Part shown: piece after piece, positions 1 through 12,713 of the stretch
How positions within the stretch are numbered: position 1 is the first letter of the stretch
Layout of the letters: every line of letters starts with the position of its first letter
Source of the DNA: Amia ocellicauda
Lineage: Eukaryota > Chordata > Actinopteri > Amiiformes > Amiidae
Length of the DNA stretch: 64,000 bases
Direction: 5' to 3'
Assembly (NCBI RefSeq): GCF_036373705.1
Contig: NC_089857.1
Location: forward strand, 32,160,284-32,224,283
Made by a program: the position numbers and the translations under genes
Notes under the pieces: model-generated
What the model was told of the DNA's origin: nothing
The model's database searches: none
Seen by the model: the letters and a program-made list of their open reading frames with translations, nothing else

Positions 1-1
1 G

Positions 2-2353
2 TATTTCTTTGATCCAGAAGTGTTGACAGAGGGAGAACTGGCACCAAATGACAGGTGCTGTCGAATCTGTGGAAAGATTGGACACTTCATGAAAGACTGT
101 CCATTGCGCAGAAGGTATCTATCACAGATTTCAGTGGCTGATTTGTAGAGTTGTGCACTTCAACTTCAATCCTGTCTTGCAAACTAAAGTATTCACCACC
201 TGGTGGCAGAGCAGTGCTGTAGCAGATGCTGAGTATAAGCTCTGACTGAAAGGCAGGCTGTTAATGTGTGCTTGTGTTATTTTTAAAAGGTGCCGACCAC
301 ATTACAATTAAAAAATAATAATGGTGGAATGTATTTATGTCAACAGATTAAGGCAGAGGCATGACCATCGAGGTCACGAGGATGCTTTTTATCAAAGGCG
401 CCACTATGGAGACAGTGAGATTAGGAGGTCGGATGCTTCGGCCCCAAGATGGAGGGCAGAGAACCAGGTGGCGGGCAGAGAGCAGAACCCCCGACAGGCC
501 TCCGACAAGTGGAGGAAGCAGGACGACCGAGAGTTCAGAGAGAAACGCTGCTTCATCTGTGGTTCCGAGGGACACATTAAGAAAGAGTGTCCTCAGTACA
601 AGGGCTCTTCAGGTATGCAATAGTAGTAGTAGGGATTTGCTCTTTCATATCCAACTTTGCAGAGTTAATGTAGTTTTGTGGAAGGATTGCATCATTAAAG
701 CTCTCCAGATGTGTTCGACTAGTCTTATTAATGAACACTGGTGCATTGTTTAAAGATGCATTTAGACTAAAATAAGTACATATACTGTAGTGTTCACAGG
801 AATAGTCAGTCAATTTGTGATAGGATTCCACTCCTTAGTCTATTCAATATTTTGCTCTGTTCTGTTTCAGGGAGTTACAGAGCTGATGGCTCCTCCTTTT
901 CTTCATCCCCATCTGCTCCCAGTAATTTAAAGATCTTCAAAGCAAAACAGGTAAGTGCTCTTATATATTGGATATGAAGAACCCAAACTCACCTGAGTGT
1001 TTTATATGGGATAAGTACCAGCATTAGAGATTGCAGGTTTGAACCTTATCCAGAGGCATCTTGAGTGGAAATGTGCATCTGTGAATCTGGCCTGGCCATC
1101 CTTGCTTTGTTATGCTTACTTGCCAGTTCAGCTGCTCCAGATTTGTTTGTGTTTTCAGTTTTAATGAAGTACGTATTTCCTGTGTGCGCTTGTTTATTTG
1201 TTATCTAGAGTGTATATAATTATACACATGAATCCCTCGAACGATTAAATACATTTTAGGAAGTGAAATGCTATATTTAAAAGTATGACTAATATCGTAA
1301 TGCAATACAGAAACCGAGAGAAATGTAAGGCAGCAAGGAGTCACAAATGCAAGACCCAAACACAAAGTGCACCAGGAATTTAAATTTAAATAATTTTAAT
1401 TAAAAATTTAACTATTTCTCTGTCAGAATTGTCAGAAATGTATAACTCCAAAAATTAAGTTTTAAAGCATCCTGGAGCAATCCAGAAAGTTCTGAATCAT
1501 CACCATATGTTCATGCTCTGCCCAAGCTGCGCAGACCACAAATGCAGTCGTGTAGCCTGGGTTTCTTGGGAGGCAGAGGGGGCGCTTGTCCAACTCTGAA
1601 TTTTTCCTTTGTGAAGCAGCATCTTCACCTCTGAGCTGTTTTTGAATTTCACATTATAGACCCTTGATGGAGAATACCAGGTGGCCCTGTAGCAGCAATT
1701 ATTTTTAATGATTAAGATTGTCCTTGTTCCCAATGAAGTGACTTTTTGTTAGTGCTTTATATCTGTTAATTGAATAAATATTCACTGAATATTATGTAAC
1801 TGTATTGGCTGAAAAATCTTTCATTTTGTTCCCTTAAGTGTAATAGAGGTGTATAAAATGTTGTCTGAATAACGCATATCATTACATTTCCATTGTTTGA
1901 TTTGTGATGATGGGAGGGAGATTGTACATTCTACACTTTTACTTGCATATACAAATCAGTATTCTATTGTGTTACCCGATTATTGAAGTATATGTAGCAA
2001 ATATTTGAATTGCTGTTGATTTCGTACAGAAGTTAAATGCTGCATTGGCCCTCAGTGGTTTGTGTAATCTGTTTTGATTAGTATAAATGATTGTTTTTGT
2101 GTCTACAGAGTACAACTCCACAAGAGGATAAGAGAAAGCAGAAGCAGCAGAAAGTATTTCTAAGTCCTCAAGCAGGTGATATTTTAATCTAGATATTTGA
2201 TATTGCTTTGGAATTCTATTTTAAAACATATTGAATAAGTCACCGAATAAGATTTACTGAATGGTATGTTTATTAATTTTGTAATTATTATATCATGTTT
2301 CAGGAAGCCTTGCAAGCAAGCATATGACTCAGGGAAGATCAGCTGAGAAATGA
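2..2353 (+). CDS. tut7: Terminal uridylyltransferase 7, last five coding exons (partial)
   Basis: Exons read as 2-114, 347-612, 871-950, 2109-2175 and 2304-2353, all with GT/AG borders and consistent phases; stop codon TGA at 2351-2353. The 5' part of the gene, including the nucleotidyltransferase domain, lies left of the window. Two CCHC zinc knuckles (C-x2-C-x4-H-x4-C) are visible: CRICGKIGHFMKDC in the first exon and CFICGSEGHIKKEC in the second, separated by an arginine-rich, poorly conserved linker. The tail ends in a KHMTQGRSAEK-like segment that resembles the TUT7 (ZCCHC6) C-terminus more than TUT4. The family adds uridines to pre-let-7 and mRNA 3' ends, and the knuckles help bind RNA. 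Being directly upstream of ISCA1, as on human 9q21.33, supports TUT7 over TUT4. The acceptor at 345-346 was chosen because it keeps the frame and gives the conserved basic stretch after the first knuckle. Confidence 0.93.
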
Positions 2354-3030
2354 AATCGACAGGACTGAAGAAAAGTGTGTTACATTCAACCCACTTTGAT
2401 TTGTCTAATTTATAGATGTACTCGTTTTTGGATTCATTTAAATGTATAAGTTAATTGGTAAGCAGTACTTTAAAAATACTTTGTTTAATTACCTGAGCCA
2501 AAGGATGGTATTTTATGTTTTGAAGTTTTTATTCACTCTCCTTCTGAGGATAACATTTTAAAATTTTAAACAAAAGCCATGATGCATGTTTGTGTACTTT
2601 CTAATTTGCTTATTGCAACTTTTTTTTATTATTGTTATTCATAAAGATTTTTTTCATGTGCACTATAATGGACTTCCATGTCTACAGAAAAGACAGGAAT
2701 ATAGTTTAATTTATCCTTTAAAATGTTTAGACTGTGGTCATAAATGTGCTTAGTGTTTTAAAAAAAACAAAAACAAAAAAAAAGACAAAAACCTGTGCAG
2801 ATTTAAGTAAGGCGCCTCAAGAAATCAGTGAATTTTTATGAATAAATTTTTGTCTGATTTTCTTTTGAGTGTTTTTGGTATAAAATATTAATTTGTTGAG
2901 CTTGATTTCCAATGACGCTGTGCTTTTGTTGGATGAGACAAAGAATGTGAGGGTTGCCTCTTGGATGAAATTGCTGCTATAATTAGATTTACTACTGTCT
3001 GTGAAACCTGTGACAGAAATAAAATTTCTT
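2354..3030 (+). other. tut7: TUT7 3' untranslated region with poly(A) signals
   Basis: AT-rich sequence after the TUT7 stop with no coding potential. AATAAA hexamers occur at 2841-2846 and 3018-3023; either could end the transcript. The extent is inferred from these signals only. Confidence 0.55.
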
Positions 3031-3589
3031 AAGAAAAGTTTTTATTTTATTTTTCAACATCAAAACTTTACAAAAGTTTATTTCACCCTCTGCTAACTCT
3101 AACGAAGTGGCATTACTGCCGTATATGCAAATTTGGATAATCAGATGTGACAAACTTAAATTATTGGAGTATGCAGACCTGTTTTGCCGAATTCAAGAAA
3201 AAAACTGTGAGTGACTAGGATTGAACTTGATGTCACATTTTTAATATATGTTTTTCCCTAATTTTTTACATAGGTATTTTCTTATAGGTGTTTGGAGAAA
3301 ATGAACAGGTTCCAAACTCCAATGAATCACATCTTCATAGTGACCCATGCTAGGCCATTATGGTATTGTTTGTGAAATCATAAGTGTGCCATATACCATC
3401 TGGCCACAGAGATCTAAAAATGTAGTTATTGCTTTGTTACTCTCTACTGAAATATACAGTGATCAGATGCACATGCTTAGTTATTTAATATATATTAGCA
3501 TATTAGTTATTTGCAGGTAATGCATATTGGTAAATCACAATTACCCATGGTCCTTCTCCCTTTATAGTAATATGATTACATTGTACATG

Positions 3590-3621
<32 letters not shown>

Positions 3622-5229
3622 GCAGTGTGAATAATATGGAACATATCTGTTCTGTGCACCAAGCAGGATCGTTGAATGTACAGCAATCACATTTAATTGG
3701 GAGAAAATGTAAAGCAGTTTCCCATTCTTCAGAAATCCTGGGCAGAGAATAACAAAGCTGCTTCATGACCACTTCCAATTACTGACTTGCTGGTACACAC
3801 TTTAAAGTAATCAGAAAATGAAAGTGTGTGCATGATCGCTGATGGCCACGTTACCCAATTTAGTAATTGAATGTGCAGATCTGAGTTCATGCTGTTTTAG
3901 TCGCACTAATGAGCACTCATGAAGGGATAACGTATTGTGTTGTATTTATATACTAGCACATAACTGTATTTTGAGGAGTGCAGCACTTCATATTGCAGGT
4001 TGTTCAAGTACCTCATTTCTCCTGCACAAGCTCGTTGTTCAACTTTTCGTCCTTATTGATTCCAATAAGTGAAAGTTGTAGCAATTCATGAATGCACATC
4101 TGTCCCCTTTTTTGTCCCCTGTCTCCGCTTATTGATACTAAATCTAGTACCTGCCTACTTAAGTACTGAGGTGTAAATTGTATCAATAACATATATGAAA
4201 ACCATGAATAAATGTCAAGGATATAAAAAAACATCCTGCAATGGTAACACAAACCTCATCTTCTTTCCATGTCCACATGTACCTGATATATAAAACAAAC
4301 CAGTTGTTAGTTAAAGGCAAGAGGCAATTAATGTGTCCTTGAATTTGATTTGTTTGTTTTAAGATTATTTGCTTACGTTGATTGTTGTGCTGAACATTTG
4401 AAAAGAGCACAAAAAGTACAGCAACTTTAAAGCAGTTAATACATTGTAGCATAAAGCATGTAGACTATTTTAGCAACACTGATGCATCTCCCTTGAGGCT
4501 GGGCAATGTCAACTTAGTAAAACATTAACGAGGATAATATACCAATTACAAAATTAACTATAATCCTGAGCATTCCAGTTGCCAAAGCAGTGCACTTCGT
4601 TAACCATTAATGTGAGTGACATGATTATTCCTAATAATAGACATCTGCCTTTTAGTAGACAGATTTGTAAATTGGCTTCAATATTGGTTAATTCCATTCA
4701 TTTTCTGCACATTAACTGCAGTAATGGAAAAATAACACTTAGCCCCCCAAAAAAAGGGAAAAGTTAAACTCAGCTCAAATGACAATGTAGCATTGAGAAA
4801 CCTAAATACTAACTAGTGTGTATTATGTGAGAGTTTGTATTAAGAAAACCGACAGTCCAAATGTTGTCTTGTGCCTACAGTACACCAGAGATGGTACTCA
4901 GTAAGTTTGGGATTGTTTTACAAGTGAACAATATCAATTTGAAAGTGTCTGTAAAGAAGAATGACATGTTTCATTTTATACCATCAACTTGTTGGTAATT
5001 GTAATTTTGTAATGGTACACTACACGTTGCTTTGTTAATACAATTTTCCCCCAAGATTTCCCCCCATACAAATGTTACCCCCAAATATGCCCCAATGGCA
5101 CTTAAAAGAATCACAAATTTGGTGATAAGTACCCCAATCTGGCAACATTGAGCAATTCACCCTCTGTAACTGTCACAGCGCATCATCAACATTTATGTAA
5201 CAGGCCTGCTTTACGTTTCATAACCGACT
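3031..5229. other. TUT7-ISCA1 intergenic DNA
   Basis: No exon or recognisable repeat family was seen. It contains a short (ATGT)n microsatellite at about 3587-3619. The open frames here are short and have no protein-like composition. Confidence 0.6.
3587..3619. repeat. (ATGT)n microsatellite
   Basis: About eight uninterrupted ATGT units in the TUT7-ISCA1 intergenic region. Confidence 0.9.
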
Positions 5230-5398
5230 GTCACTGTATCAGTAAGTCGCATGCCCATTGGACGCAGCTTGTGTCCGTCGCGACGTTAACCAATCGCGGA
5301 GGCGTTTGTTCAATCGGTGGCTGCGTCAGTTGAGACGTGCGTGACCGTGGATTAGTGTGCTGTTCATGTTTATACGGTGCCCTGAAGTTGGGGGAAAG
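5230..5398 (+). promoter_or_regulatory. isca1: ISCA1 promoter / 5' UTR with CCAAT boxes
   Basis: A locally CpG-richer stretch directly before the ISCA1 start codon, contrasting with the AT-rich surroundings. It holds an inverted CCAAT box (CCATTGG, 5255-5261) and a forward CCAAT (5290-5294), both typical NF-Y sites in TATA-less housekeeping promoters. No TATA box is evident. The transcription start is not determinable by eye. Confidence 0.5.
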
Positions 5399-8300
5399 AT
5401 GTCTGCCTCCTTGGTTAGAGCTACAGTCAAAGCCGTGAGCAAGAGGAAACTACTTCCTACGAGAGCTGCTTTAACTCTGGTGAGTGTGCATGGATGTTAA
5501 CATTAAACCAACAAGTTGTAACACCATAGGAATACTGGCACGGCTTTAGCAGGTCTCAAAGGATGTCCCCCCCTCCAAACAGTGACATTGCCGTGTTGTT
5601 TTTGTCTTTCTTGTTATTGTTGTTTTAGCAGGACGAGTGTCGAAAGAGTGCAAGATCAACGGTGACCGATTTAACAAACAGCTAGATAAAACCATAATGT
5701 CAAGCGTTTGACAGATTAACGCATAAGTCTCGGTAACTTTCAAGATGTGGGATTTAAACTCCCAACTCCTCTTCTGACTGTACTGGTTATTTGCAATAGA
5801 GACACAGATATTCAGTTTTGCGTTAAAAGGATTCTGTTACAAATGTACTGCTTAGTTGAATGTTTCATCCTAGCGAGTCAGGATATAATCCATAGTTAAT
5901 TACATAAGATATTAGGTTAGCTACACAAGGATTATCAAAGGGCTACGACGAGACCAGGTTACCGCCAGGCCTCAAAATTCAAATTTAAAATGTCTTTAAT
6001 ATGTTTAAACTAATGCAATCGTACATTTGGTAATGCTGTTCTATACTAATGTTATTTTTTGTTTGCATTGAGCTTTGCATGAGCTTGCATTTTGCATATG
6101 AATTTTGCTATTCGTCTTACGTTAAAGAATAGGCTGTATTATTAGTACCACATTAATTTGCAGATTCCCCCTTCATACACAATCATCATTCCTGGTAGCA
6201 GTGACATTTAGCATTTATCTGTATACTTTATGTTAGTGTTTTAAAGTTCTTTTATGTGTCATGGGTATTAGGACTTTATAATCATCATGTCCTCTTGCTT
6301 AAATGATGAGTATGTATGCACATTAGATACCAAGTTTAAACCGCGTGTAACTGTGGGAAACAAAATAATTAATGCTTGCAAATAAGTATTCAAATTACAC
6401 TGATTTTTATGTTGTCAATATTGTAAAATAATATTGTATGTTCATGATACCTTATCCATATCAGTAATACACGTTTAGCAAAGGTGTAGCATTCTGTTTT
6501 CACATTCATACTTTAATTTTAAGTTTACTGTAATTGTGAATCTAGGTGGCAACTCTACTAATTTGTATGCAGTTGTATGTATATACTTTATGTAGTGTCC
6601 TTTTGTGGGATGATATTAATAATATACTTTATTTTGCCAATGTTTTTATCCAAGTCAACCTACTCATGCTATGCCATTGCCAATTTATATTAAGCTGAAA
6701 CTTGGTACATTATATTGTTTAACCCAAAGTTAGTTTCAAGCTTGTTCAAAAACATGCATTTTCTTAAAATGGGTGTTTTGAGATTTAATTGATAGTGTGA
6801 ACCAAATTATACAACTGCAATAAAAGCAAGGAAATATCCAACACATCTTGGCAGAAGATGTCTTAGGGAACATAATTTGATGTTTGGAGTAATTAGCCAG
6901 AAAAACATCCTGTGTCGCAGCTATTAAGAATGTTTTATTTTCCCTGCTCGGAGACTTCGCAGGACTTCACTTAAAGAAGCAACTGCCAAATCACCCCACT
7001 TTCCCTTTTCATTGCTATTCATTGTCTAGTAGTTGCACTATGTTCACACTAATTCGACAAGTGATTGGTAACATTTCTAGCTGTCCATCACAGCCAAAAC
7101 TGAAAGCTGGCCTCTGCCTTCAACTAACTTGAAACTGTCTGTGACCAGTTGATAGAAACACTTTAACATTTTCTTCCACTGATCAAAACTACTAGAGCTG
7201 CAGCATTGCACAGCAACTTCCTATAGATGCCTTATTACTGTTTCTTCATTAGTCGCCTTCTGCTTGCGGGACAATTTACCTGCTGTTGCTTATCAGTCGT
7301 TGCCTGCTGCGTAGGACATTAATGCTTAATTACAATCCTCACAGATTCTCTTTGCCAGTCAGGTTTTGCATAGAGTGGGCATTATTAACATGTAATTGCC
7401 TGCACAACCACATAGTATTCTGAATAAGCTCTCTAATGTAAGAGGACTATAGGTCTTGATGGTAGAATCTCCCCTGGGGAAAATACACACTTGTCATATT
7501 ATTTTTGTTCCTGCCTGTCTTCACAGTGAAGGACTTTGGTTGCAGCCTTCTATTCAACTTTCTTACTTTAAATCTTACTACATCTTAATATTCATCCTTT
7601 TTCTTTCCCTTTAGACCCCTGCAGCTGTTAACAAAATAAAGCACCTTCTTCAGAATAAACCGGAGTATGTAAGTACTGTAGTGGATGTTTTTGCACAGAC
7701 CTTTGATTAAAAATGTATAGGTGTGTGCTCACTTAGTGTTATGTAAATTCCATGTATTTTAATATTGGCTTTTGGTTCATATCTGACAAGTAGGCTTGAA
7801 TGTGGCATACAATTAATTTATATATTTTCCATGTATCAATGTTTACTTCAAAACACACCTGTGTTTGACTGTAATATAATATAATCTTCTGCAAGTGAAT
7901 TTTGGTTAATGTTGCTAAATTAGTTCCACACAGTACCACTGCAAATAAATTTGCACAGCTGGCAAATAAATTAATACAGAAAAACTATTTGAAGTAAGCC
8001 CACGACCCTCACCAGGATAAGCGGTTTCGAAAATGTATGTATGGATATTTTAAGTAGGCCTGATTCCAATTGCTTTTGGTGTTTTTTCTTTGTCTCTAAA
8101 AAGGACATTGCCACAGACAAATACATTTTATTTTATTAGCCCTTTAATGCATAATTTATGTTTTATCTTTTAATGATAAGTTTGTAGCCAGTTTTGTTTA
8201 GTGAAGATTACACACCTGTGTAATCATGACCAGATGCCAGGTGATATATGGCTTTGTCTGTTTCTAAATGGCAAGGAGCTTTTATATTTTTAAATACAGC

Positions 8301-8760
8301 ATTTTGCAAGAAGCATGCATTTGTATGAGGTCTCTTTATAAATCTTGTCTTTGTCATTGCATAGGTGGGGTTAAGAGTAGGTGTGCGAACACGAGGCTGT
8401 AATGGTCTTTCATATACGTTAGATTACACAAAGGAAAGGGGGAAAGCTGATGAAGAAGTAATTCAAGATGGTAAGTTTTTCTTATTGATAGAACTAATTT
8501 GAGATTTCTTATTTTTTATGCTGTATAGAGTACTTGAATTGAACATTTCTCCTATTTAAAGAGCCTTATGTTACATTAATTTTAAATATTTTATTTCGCT
8601 CCTCCCCACAGGTGTTAGAGTTTTTATTGAGAAAAAGGCTCAGCTCACTCTATTGGGAACAGAAATGGACTACGTGGAAAACAAATTGTCCAGCGAGTTT
8701 GTTTTTAATAACCCAAATATCAAAGGGACCTGTGGTTGTGGAGAAAGCTTCAATATTTGA
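5399..8760 (+). CDS. isca1: Iron-sulfur cluster assembly 1 homologue, mitochondrial (complete)
   Basis: Four coding exons with clean GT/AG borders: 5399-5479, 7615-7668, 8365-8470 and 8612-8760, together 390 nt and 129 aa, the usual ISCA1 length. The first exon encodes a basic, hydroxyl-rich leader (RATVKAVSKRK) consistent with mitochondrial import. The A-type Fe-S domain follows, with the three conserved cysteines at C57 (RTRGCNGLSY) and C121/C123 (GTCGCGESF) near the C-terminus. The family acts with ISCA2 and IBA57 in the matrix to mature 4Fe-4S proteins. The start was chosen because it gives the family length and lies just after a CCAAT-containing promoter. No truncation or missing residue was seen. 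Position between TUT7 and GOLM1 agrees with conserved vertebrate synteny. Confidence 0.97.
7985..8040 (+). repeat. LINE/SINE-type 3' tail in ISCA1 intron 2
   Basis: Short segment CCAGGATAAGCGGTTTCG followed by a GTAT/GGAT-like run. This GGATAAGCGGTT...ATGGATGG pattern is the 3' end of widespread fish retroposons; only the tail is present. Confidence 0.45.
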
Positions 8761-10400
8761 AGAGGAAATCATGCTGTTCTAAAATATACTGCATAACAGG
8801 AACCCCTTTTTATCTTATTTTTACAACTTCTTAATGTCAAATCGCACAGTTTCCTCACTGTCTTAGTGTTATCACATTTTGTCCTGTGAAAAGGTTTGAA
8901 AGAGATCAAAATCTCCAGTTGGAACAAAATGAAAAACATAATATCAGTGAAGAAGCAGCCACCAACTGAGAGTGTGCATGAGTGTTTCCTTTGCATTTTA
9001 ACTCCTGGCTAGCAGTTTAGGATTTCTTGGTTGATGAAAACGATTGCAAATATTTGTCCTTGGGTGCTTTCTGATGGAAGGTGATGGCATTTAAATATAA
9101 GCTTGGGGCTGTTCTTCATTAAAGATGTCCGTGTTGACATGCCATACCTTTCAGAAGCTACTTATCTCATACTGTGCAATTGTTGCTGTGATCATGGTTC
9201 AAATGAAATCAAAGTTAAAGGAAACTGCTTATGATCTTCAAGCTGCAGGGAGACCTGCTTTCAAATTTTGATCAGCACCTGTTCAATGCAAACTTACTGA
9301 TTTCTCACAGTAATGAGGGTAAACTAGTGACAAAAAAGTGAACCGAAACCACTCATGAGTATAACTTCAATTTTGAAATGGACAAACATTTGAATCAGAA
9401 CTTGATTGCATATATATATACGTTTTCCATTGCTTATATTCTCAAGAAGTATTTGTGGAGATTTAATAAGCATTTTACAGGCACTTGATAGCCTGATGAA
9501 TTTCCCCTAATTTTAAATTGGACATTGGTTAGAATTGGTTAATTCTATATTTATTAAGTATATACTTGTATACTTAATTCACCACACACTTTATATAAAA
9601 CCAGACTCATGCCCAAATTCTATTAATAAGATTGGGCTGAGATGTTCTGAACATAATATACAATTAAACCGGAGACCATTTTTTTTGCTTATGATCAATG
9701 TTGAGTAGTGGAAAAGTCCAATACAACAACAAAAAGAAAATCTGAATCTTAAGCTATTTTTCATGTCTATTTATAGCATAATACGTAAGGTATTAGACCA
9801 CAAGCCATTTCTTCATTTTTTTTTTAACCATGTGGTTACCATATATTTGCATATTTGTCTAAAATGCTCTGTGCACATATGGAATTGAATTACTTTTATT
9901 TAGAGTTTTAACTCATTCAGACCAGGCACGTGATACATAATTTCCCAAGCACTACAATCTGTATGCTTCACAAAAGGGGGTCTGAATCGATTTAATATTT
10001 TCATTAGTATGTGGAGATACAATAACTACCAAGGAGACCACAAGATAAAATAAGTTATCTAGAACCTATATTGTATTTAGGATGTTGTGAGGGAAAGAAT
10101 GCAACAATAATTTGGGGATGTTATTGAACTTGGGTGTGTATGTAAAACATGTCTTCACAGAGTGTAAATAAAGAATATTAAAACTTGAGATTGGCTACAA
10201 CGCACAAATAACAGTATGTATTATATATAAATATACATTTAAAAATACTTTTTTATTAAGTGCCAGTACTGTAGGATTGTTTGTAAAATGTGTGATGTTA
10301 TAACTAGAATTGTAACCTTTTCAAGGTTAGATGTGAATTTATCATAACTAAATAAAGACAGTTTGTACAATAGTCTTATTTATTTTCATTTATGTTAAAT
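8761..10400 (+). other. isca1: ISCA1 3' UTR / downstream flank with poly(A) signals
   Basis: AT-rich non-coding sequence. AATAAA hexamers at 10167-10172 and 10351-10356 are candidate cleavage signals for a long 3' UTR. No repeat family was recognised inside it. Confidence 0.4.
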
Positions 10401-11072
10401 TCCAAAATTATAATACTCAATCTACTGTGATGTTAATAGCTCCTAAATATATATGTGTGTGTGTGTATAGATCATTAATTATATTTCCCTATTCAGACCT
10501 ACTACCATTATGATAATTGCACCTGTTTGCTATGAATTTAGAGCTCCCATCAGATGACATATAGTGTACAGATCTCACTTGTAAAATAAAAATTGAACAA
10601 ACTATTATGAATACTTTTGTTGAAACGTACCTTTGATGTGTGGTGAGTTGTGTGTCAAAATGCATTTTTTTATGTTTGGGTTCTGATGCCTTTGTTCTTA
10701 TGTGATTACAAAATATCTTAATTGATCTAGATTTACACTTGTGGAATGCAACTTGCATCTTCTCTGACATCACAGAGCATGGCCAGGAATAAAATCACAC
10801 CCCCTTGTACTATGTGTTCTACTTGATGTGTGTTTACTATGGTTCCCATCCAGGACTATTCCAGATTCTCCCCCAAAGTAGGCCAGTCCGTTTTCACAGT
10901 ACCCTTCAACACAGACCTTACATTTCCTGCTGACATGATCTCTAATCCGGTGGCATACGTGACCCATAATGTAATTTTATGGCTGGGATCAGTAAAGGGT
11001 TAAGGTGAATTTGTGTGGTAACCTACTTTTAGTTAGCTAGTTAAGCTAAACTCTGTGTTAAATTTAGGCTTA
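10401..11072. other. Intergenic DNA downstream of ISCA1
   Basis: Nothing recognisable apart from a short TATG/GT run near 10450-10470. Open frames on the minus strand here have no domain-like content. Confidence 0.5.
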
Positions 11073-11282
11073 TACAGTGAGGGGAAAAAAGTATTTGATC
11101 CCCTGCTGATTTTGTAGGTTTGCCCACTAACAAAGAAATGATCAGACTATAATTTTAATGGTAAGTGTATTTTAACAGTGAGAGACAGAATAACAACAAA
11201 AAAGTCCAGATATACGCATTTCAAAAAAGTTATAAATTGATTTGCATGTTAATGAGTGAAATAAGTATTTGACCCCTTCGAC

Positions 11283-12296
11283 TTAGTACTTGGTGGCAAA
11301 ACCCTTGTTGGCAATCACAGAGGTCAGATGTTTCTTGTAGTTGGCCACCAGGTTTGCACACATCTCAGGAGGGATTCTGTCCCACTCCTCTTTGCAGATC
11401 CCCTCCAAGTCATTAAGGTTTCGAGGCTGACGTTTGGCAACTCGAACCTTCAGCTCCCTCCACAGATTTTCTATGGGATTAAGGTCTGGAGACTGGCTAG
11501 GCCACTCCAGGACCTTAATGTGCTTCTTCTTGAGCCACTCCTTTGTTGCCTTGGCTGTGTGTTTTGGGTCATTGTCATGCTGGAATACCCATCCACGACC
11601 CATTTTCAATGCCCTGGCTGAGGGAAGGAGGTTCTCACCCAAGATTTGACGGAACATGGCCCCGTCCATCGTCCCTTTGATGCGGTGCAGTTGTCCTGTC
11701 CCCTTAGCAGAAAAACACCCCCAAAGCATAATGTTTCCACCTCCATGTTTGACGGTGGGGATGGTGTTCTTGGGGTCATTCCTCCTCCTCCAAACACTGC
11801 GAGTTGAGTTGATGCCAAAGAGCTTGATTTTGGTCTCATCTGACCACAACACTTTCACCCAGTTCTCCTCTGAATCATTCAGATGTTCATTGGCAAACTT
11901 CAGACGGGCCTGTACATGTGCTTTCTTGAGCAGGGGGACCTTGCGGGCGCTGCAGGATTTCAGTCCTTCACGGCGTAGTGTGTTACCAATTGTTTTCTTG
12001 GTGACTATGGTCCCAGCTGCCTTGAGATCATTAACAAGATCCTCCCGTGTAGTTCTGGGCTGATTCCTCACCGTTCTCATGATCATTGAAACTCCACGAG
12101 GTGAGATCTTGCATGGAGCCCCAGACCGAGGGAGACTGACAGTTATTTTGTGTTTCTTCCATTTGCGAATAATCGCACTAACTGTTGTCACCTTCTCACC
12201 AAGCTGCTTGCCAATGGTCTTGTAGCCCATTCCAGCCTTGTGTAGGTCTACAATCTTGTCCCTGACATCCTTGGACAGCTCTTTGGTCTTGGCCAT
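11283..12296 (-). CDS. Tc1-type transposase, DD34E, uninterrupted (337 aa)
   Basis: The first suitable ATG is at 12296 in a purine-rich context with an alanine second codon; the frame stays open 28 codons further upstream, but that part overlaps the hairpin/TATA region. Residues 1-50 form a helix-turn-helix DNA-binding region, followed by a GRPR-like hook (LPRSGAP, 55-61) and a second helix-turn-helix to about residue 115. The DDE domain has D153 (LWSDETK), D241 (FQHDNDPKH) and E276 (DLNPIENLW), with exactly 34 residues between the last two. The glycine-rich box ([11 protein letters not shown]) is at 184-194. Length matches the 330-345 aa of active Tc1 transposases. No stop or frameshift interrupts it, so it may encode a functional cut-and-paste enzyme; activity is inference. 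Confidence 0.93.
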   Translation of the reverse strand: MAKTKELSKDVRDKIVDLHKAGMGYKTIGKQLGEKVTTVSAIIRKWKKHKITVSLPRSGAPCKISPRGVSMIMRTVRNQPRTTREDLVNDLKAAGTIVTKKTIGNTLRREGLKSCSARKVPLLKKAHVQARLKFANEHLNDSEENWVKVLWSDETKIKLFGINSTRSVWRRRNDPKNTIPTVKHGGGNIMLWGCFSAKGTGQLHRIKGTMDGAMFRQILGENLLPSARALKMGRGWVFQHDNDPKHTAKATKEWLKKKHIKVLEWPSQSPDLNPIENLWRELKVRVAKRQPRNLNDLEGICKEEWDRIPPEMCANLVANYKKHLTSVIANKGFATKY

Positions 12297-12338
12297 GGTG
12301 GAGAGTTTGGAATCTGATTGATTGATTGCTTCTGTGGA

Positions 12339-12435
12339 CAGGTGTCTTTTATACAGGTAACGAGCTGAGATTAGGAGCACTCCCTTTAAGAGAGAGCTCC
12401 TAATCTCAGCTCGTTACCTATATAAAAGACACCTG
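12339..12435. promoter_or_regulatory. 40-bp-arm hairpin carrying TATA-like boxes upstream of the transposase
   Basis: Arms 12339-12378 and 12396-12435 are inverted complements with one mismatch and a 17-nt loop. Each arm holds a TATA-type motif: TGTATAAAAGAC on the minus strand about 50 nt before the transposase ATG, and TATATAAAAGAC on the plus strand pointing to the other terminus. The sequence shows the hairpin directly; a promoter role is inferred from the position. Confidence 0.6.
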
Positions 12436-12660
12436 GGAGCCAGAAATCTTGCTGATTGATAGGGGATCAAATACTTATTTCCCTCATTAACATGCAAATC
12501 AATTTATAACTTTTTTGAAATGCGTATATCTGGACTTTTTTGTTGTTATTCTGTCTCTCACTGTTAAAATACACCTACCATTAAAATTATAGACTGATCA
12601 TTTCTTTGTCAGTGGGCAAACGTACAAAATCAGCAGGGGATCAAATACTTTTTCCCCTCA

Positions 12661-12663
<3 letters not shown>

Positions 12664-12713
<50 letters not shown>
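12664..12713. repeat. (TA)n tract between two Tc1 elements
   Basis: About 25 TA units separating the family A and family B elements; it supplies TA target sites for both. Confidence 0.9.

Larger units (their letters stand above)
11075..12663 (-). mobile_element. Complete Tc1/mariner (DD34E) element, family A
   Basis: Terminal inverted repeats of about 200 bp begin CAGTGAGGGGAAAAA at 11075 and end with the complement at 12663; by eye the arms differ at only about six or seven positions. The element is bracketed by TA at 11073-11074 and 12664-12665, the Tc1/mariner target duplication. It encodes one uninterrupted transposase on the minus strand. The right end abuts a (TA)n tract, which is the presumed target. 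Nearly identical arms plus an open transposase indicate a young insertion. Confidence 0.93.

Noticed and set aside
5148..5333. 61-codon frame upstream of ISCA1
   Set aside because: It lies in the CpG-richer promoter and has no protein-like conservation signal that I can see.
11328..12063. Plus-strand frames over the family A transposase
   Set aside because: They are antisense shadows of an uninterrupted transposase gene.
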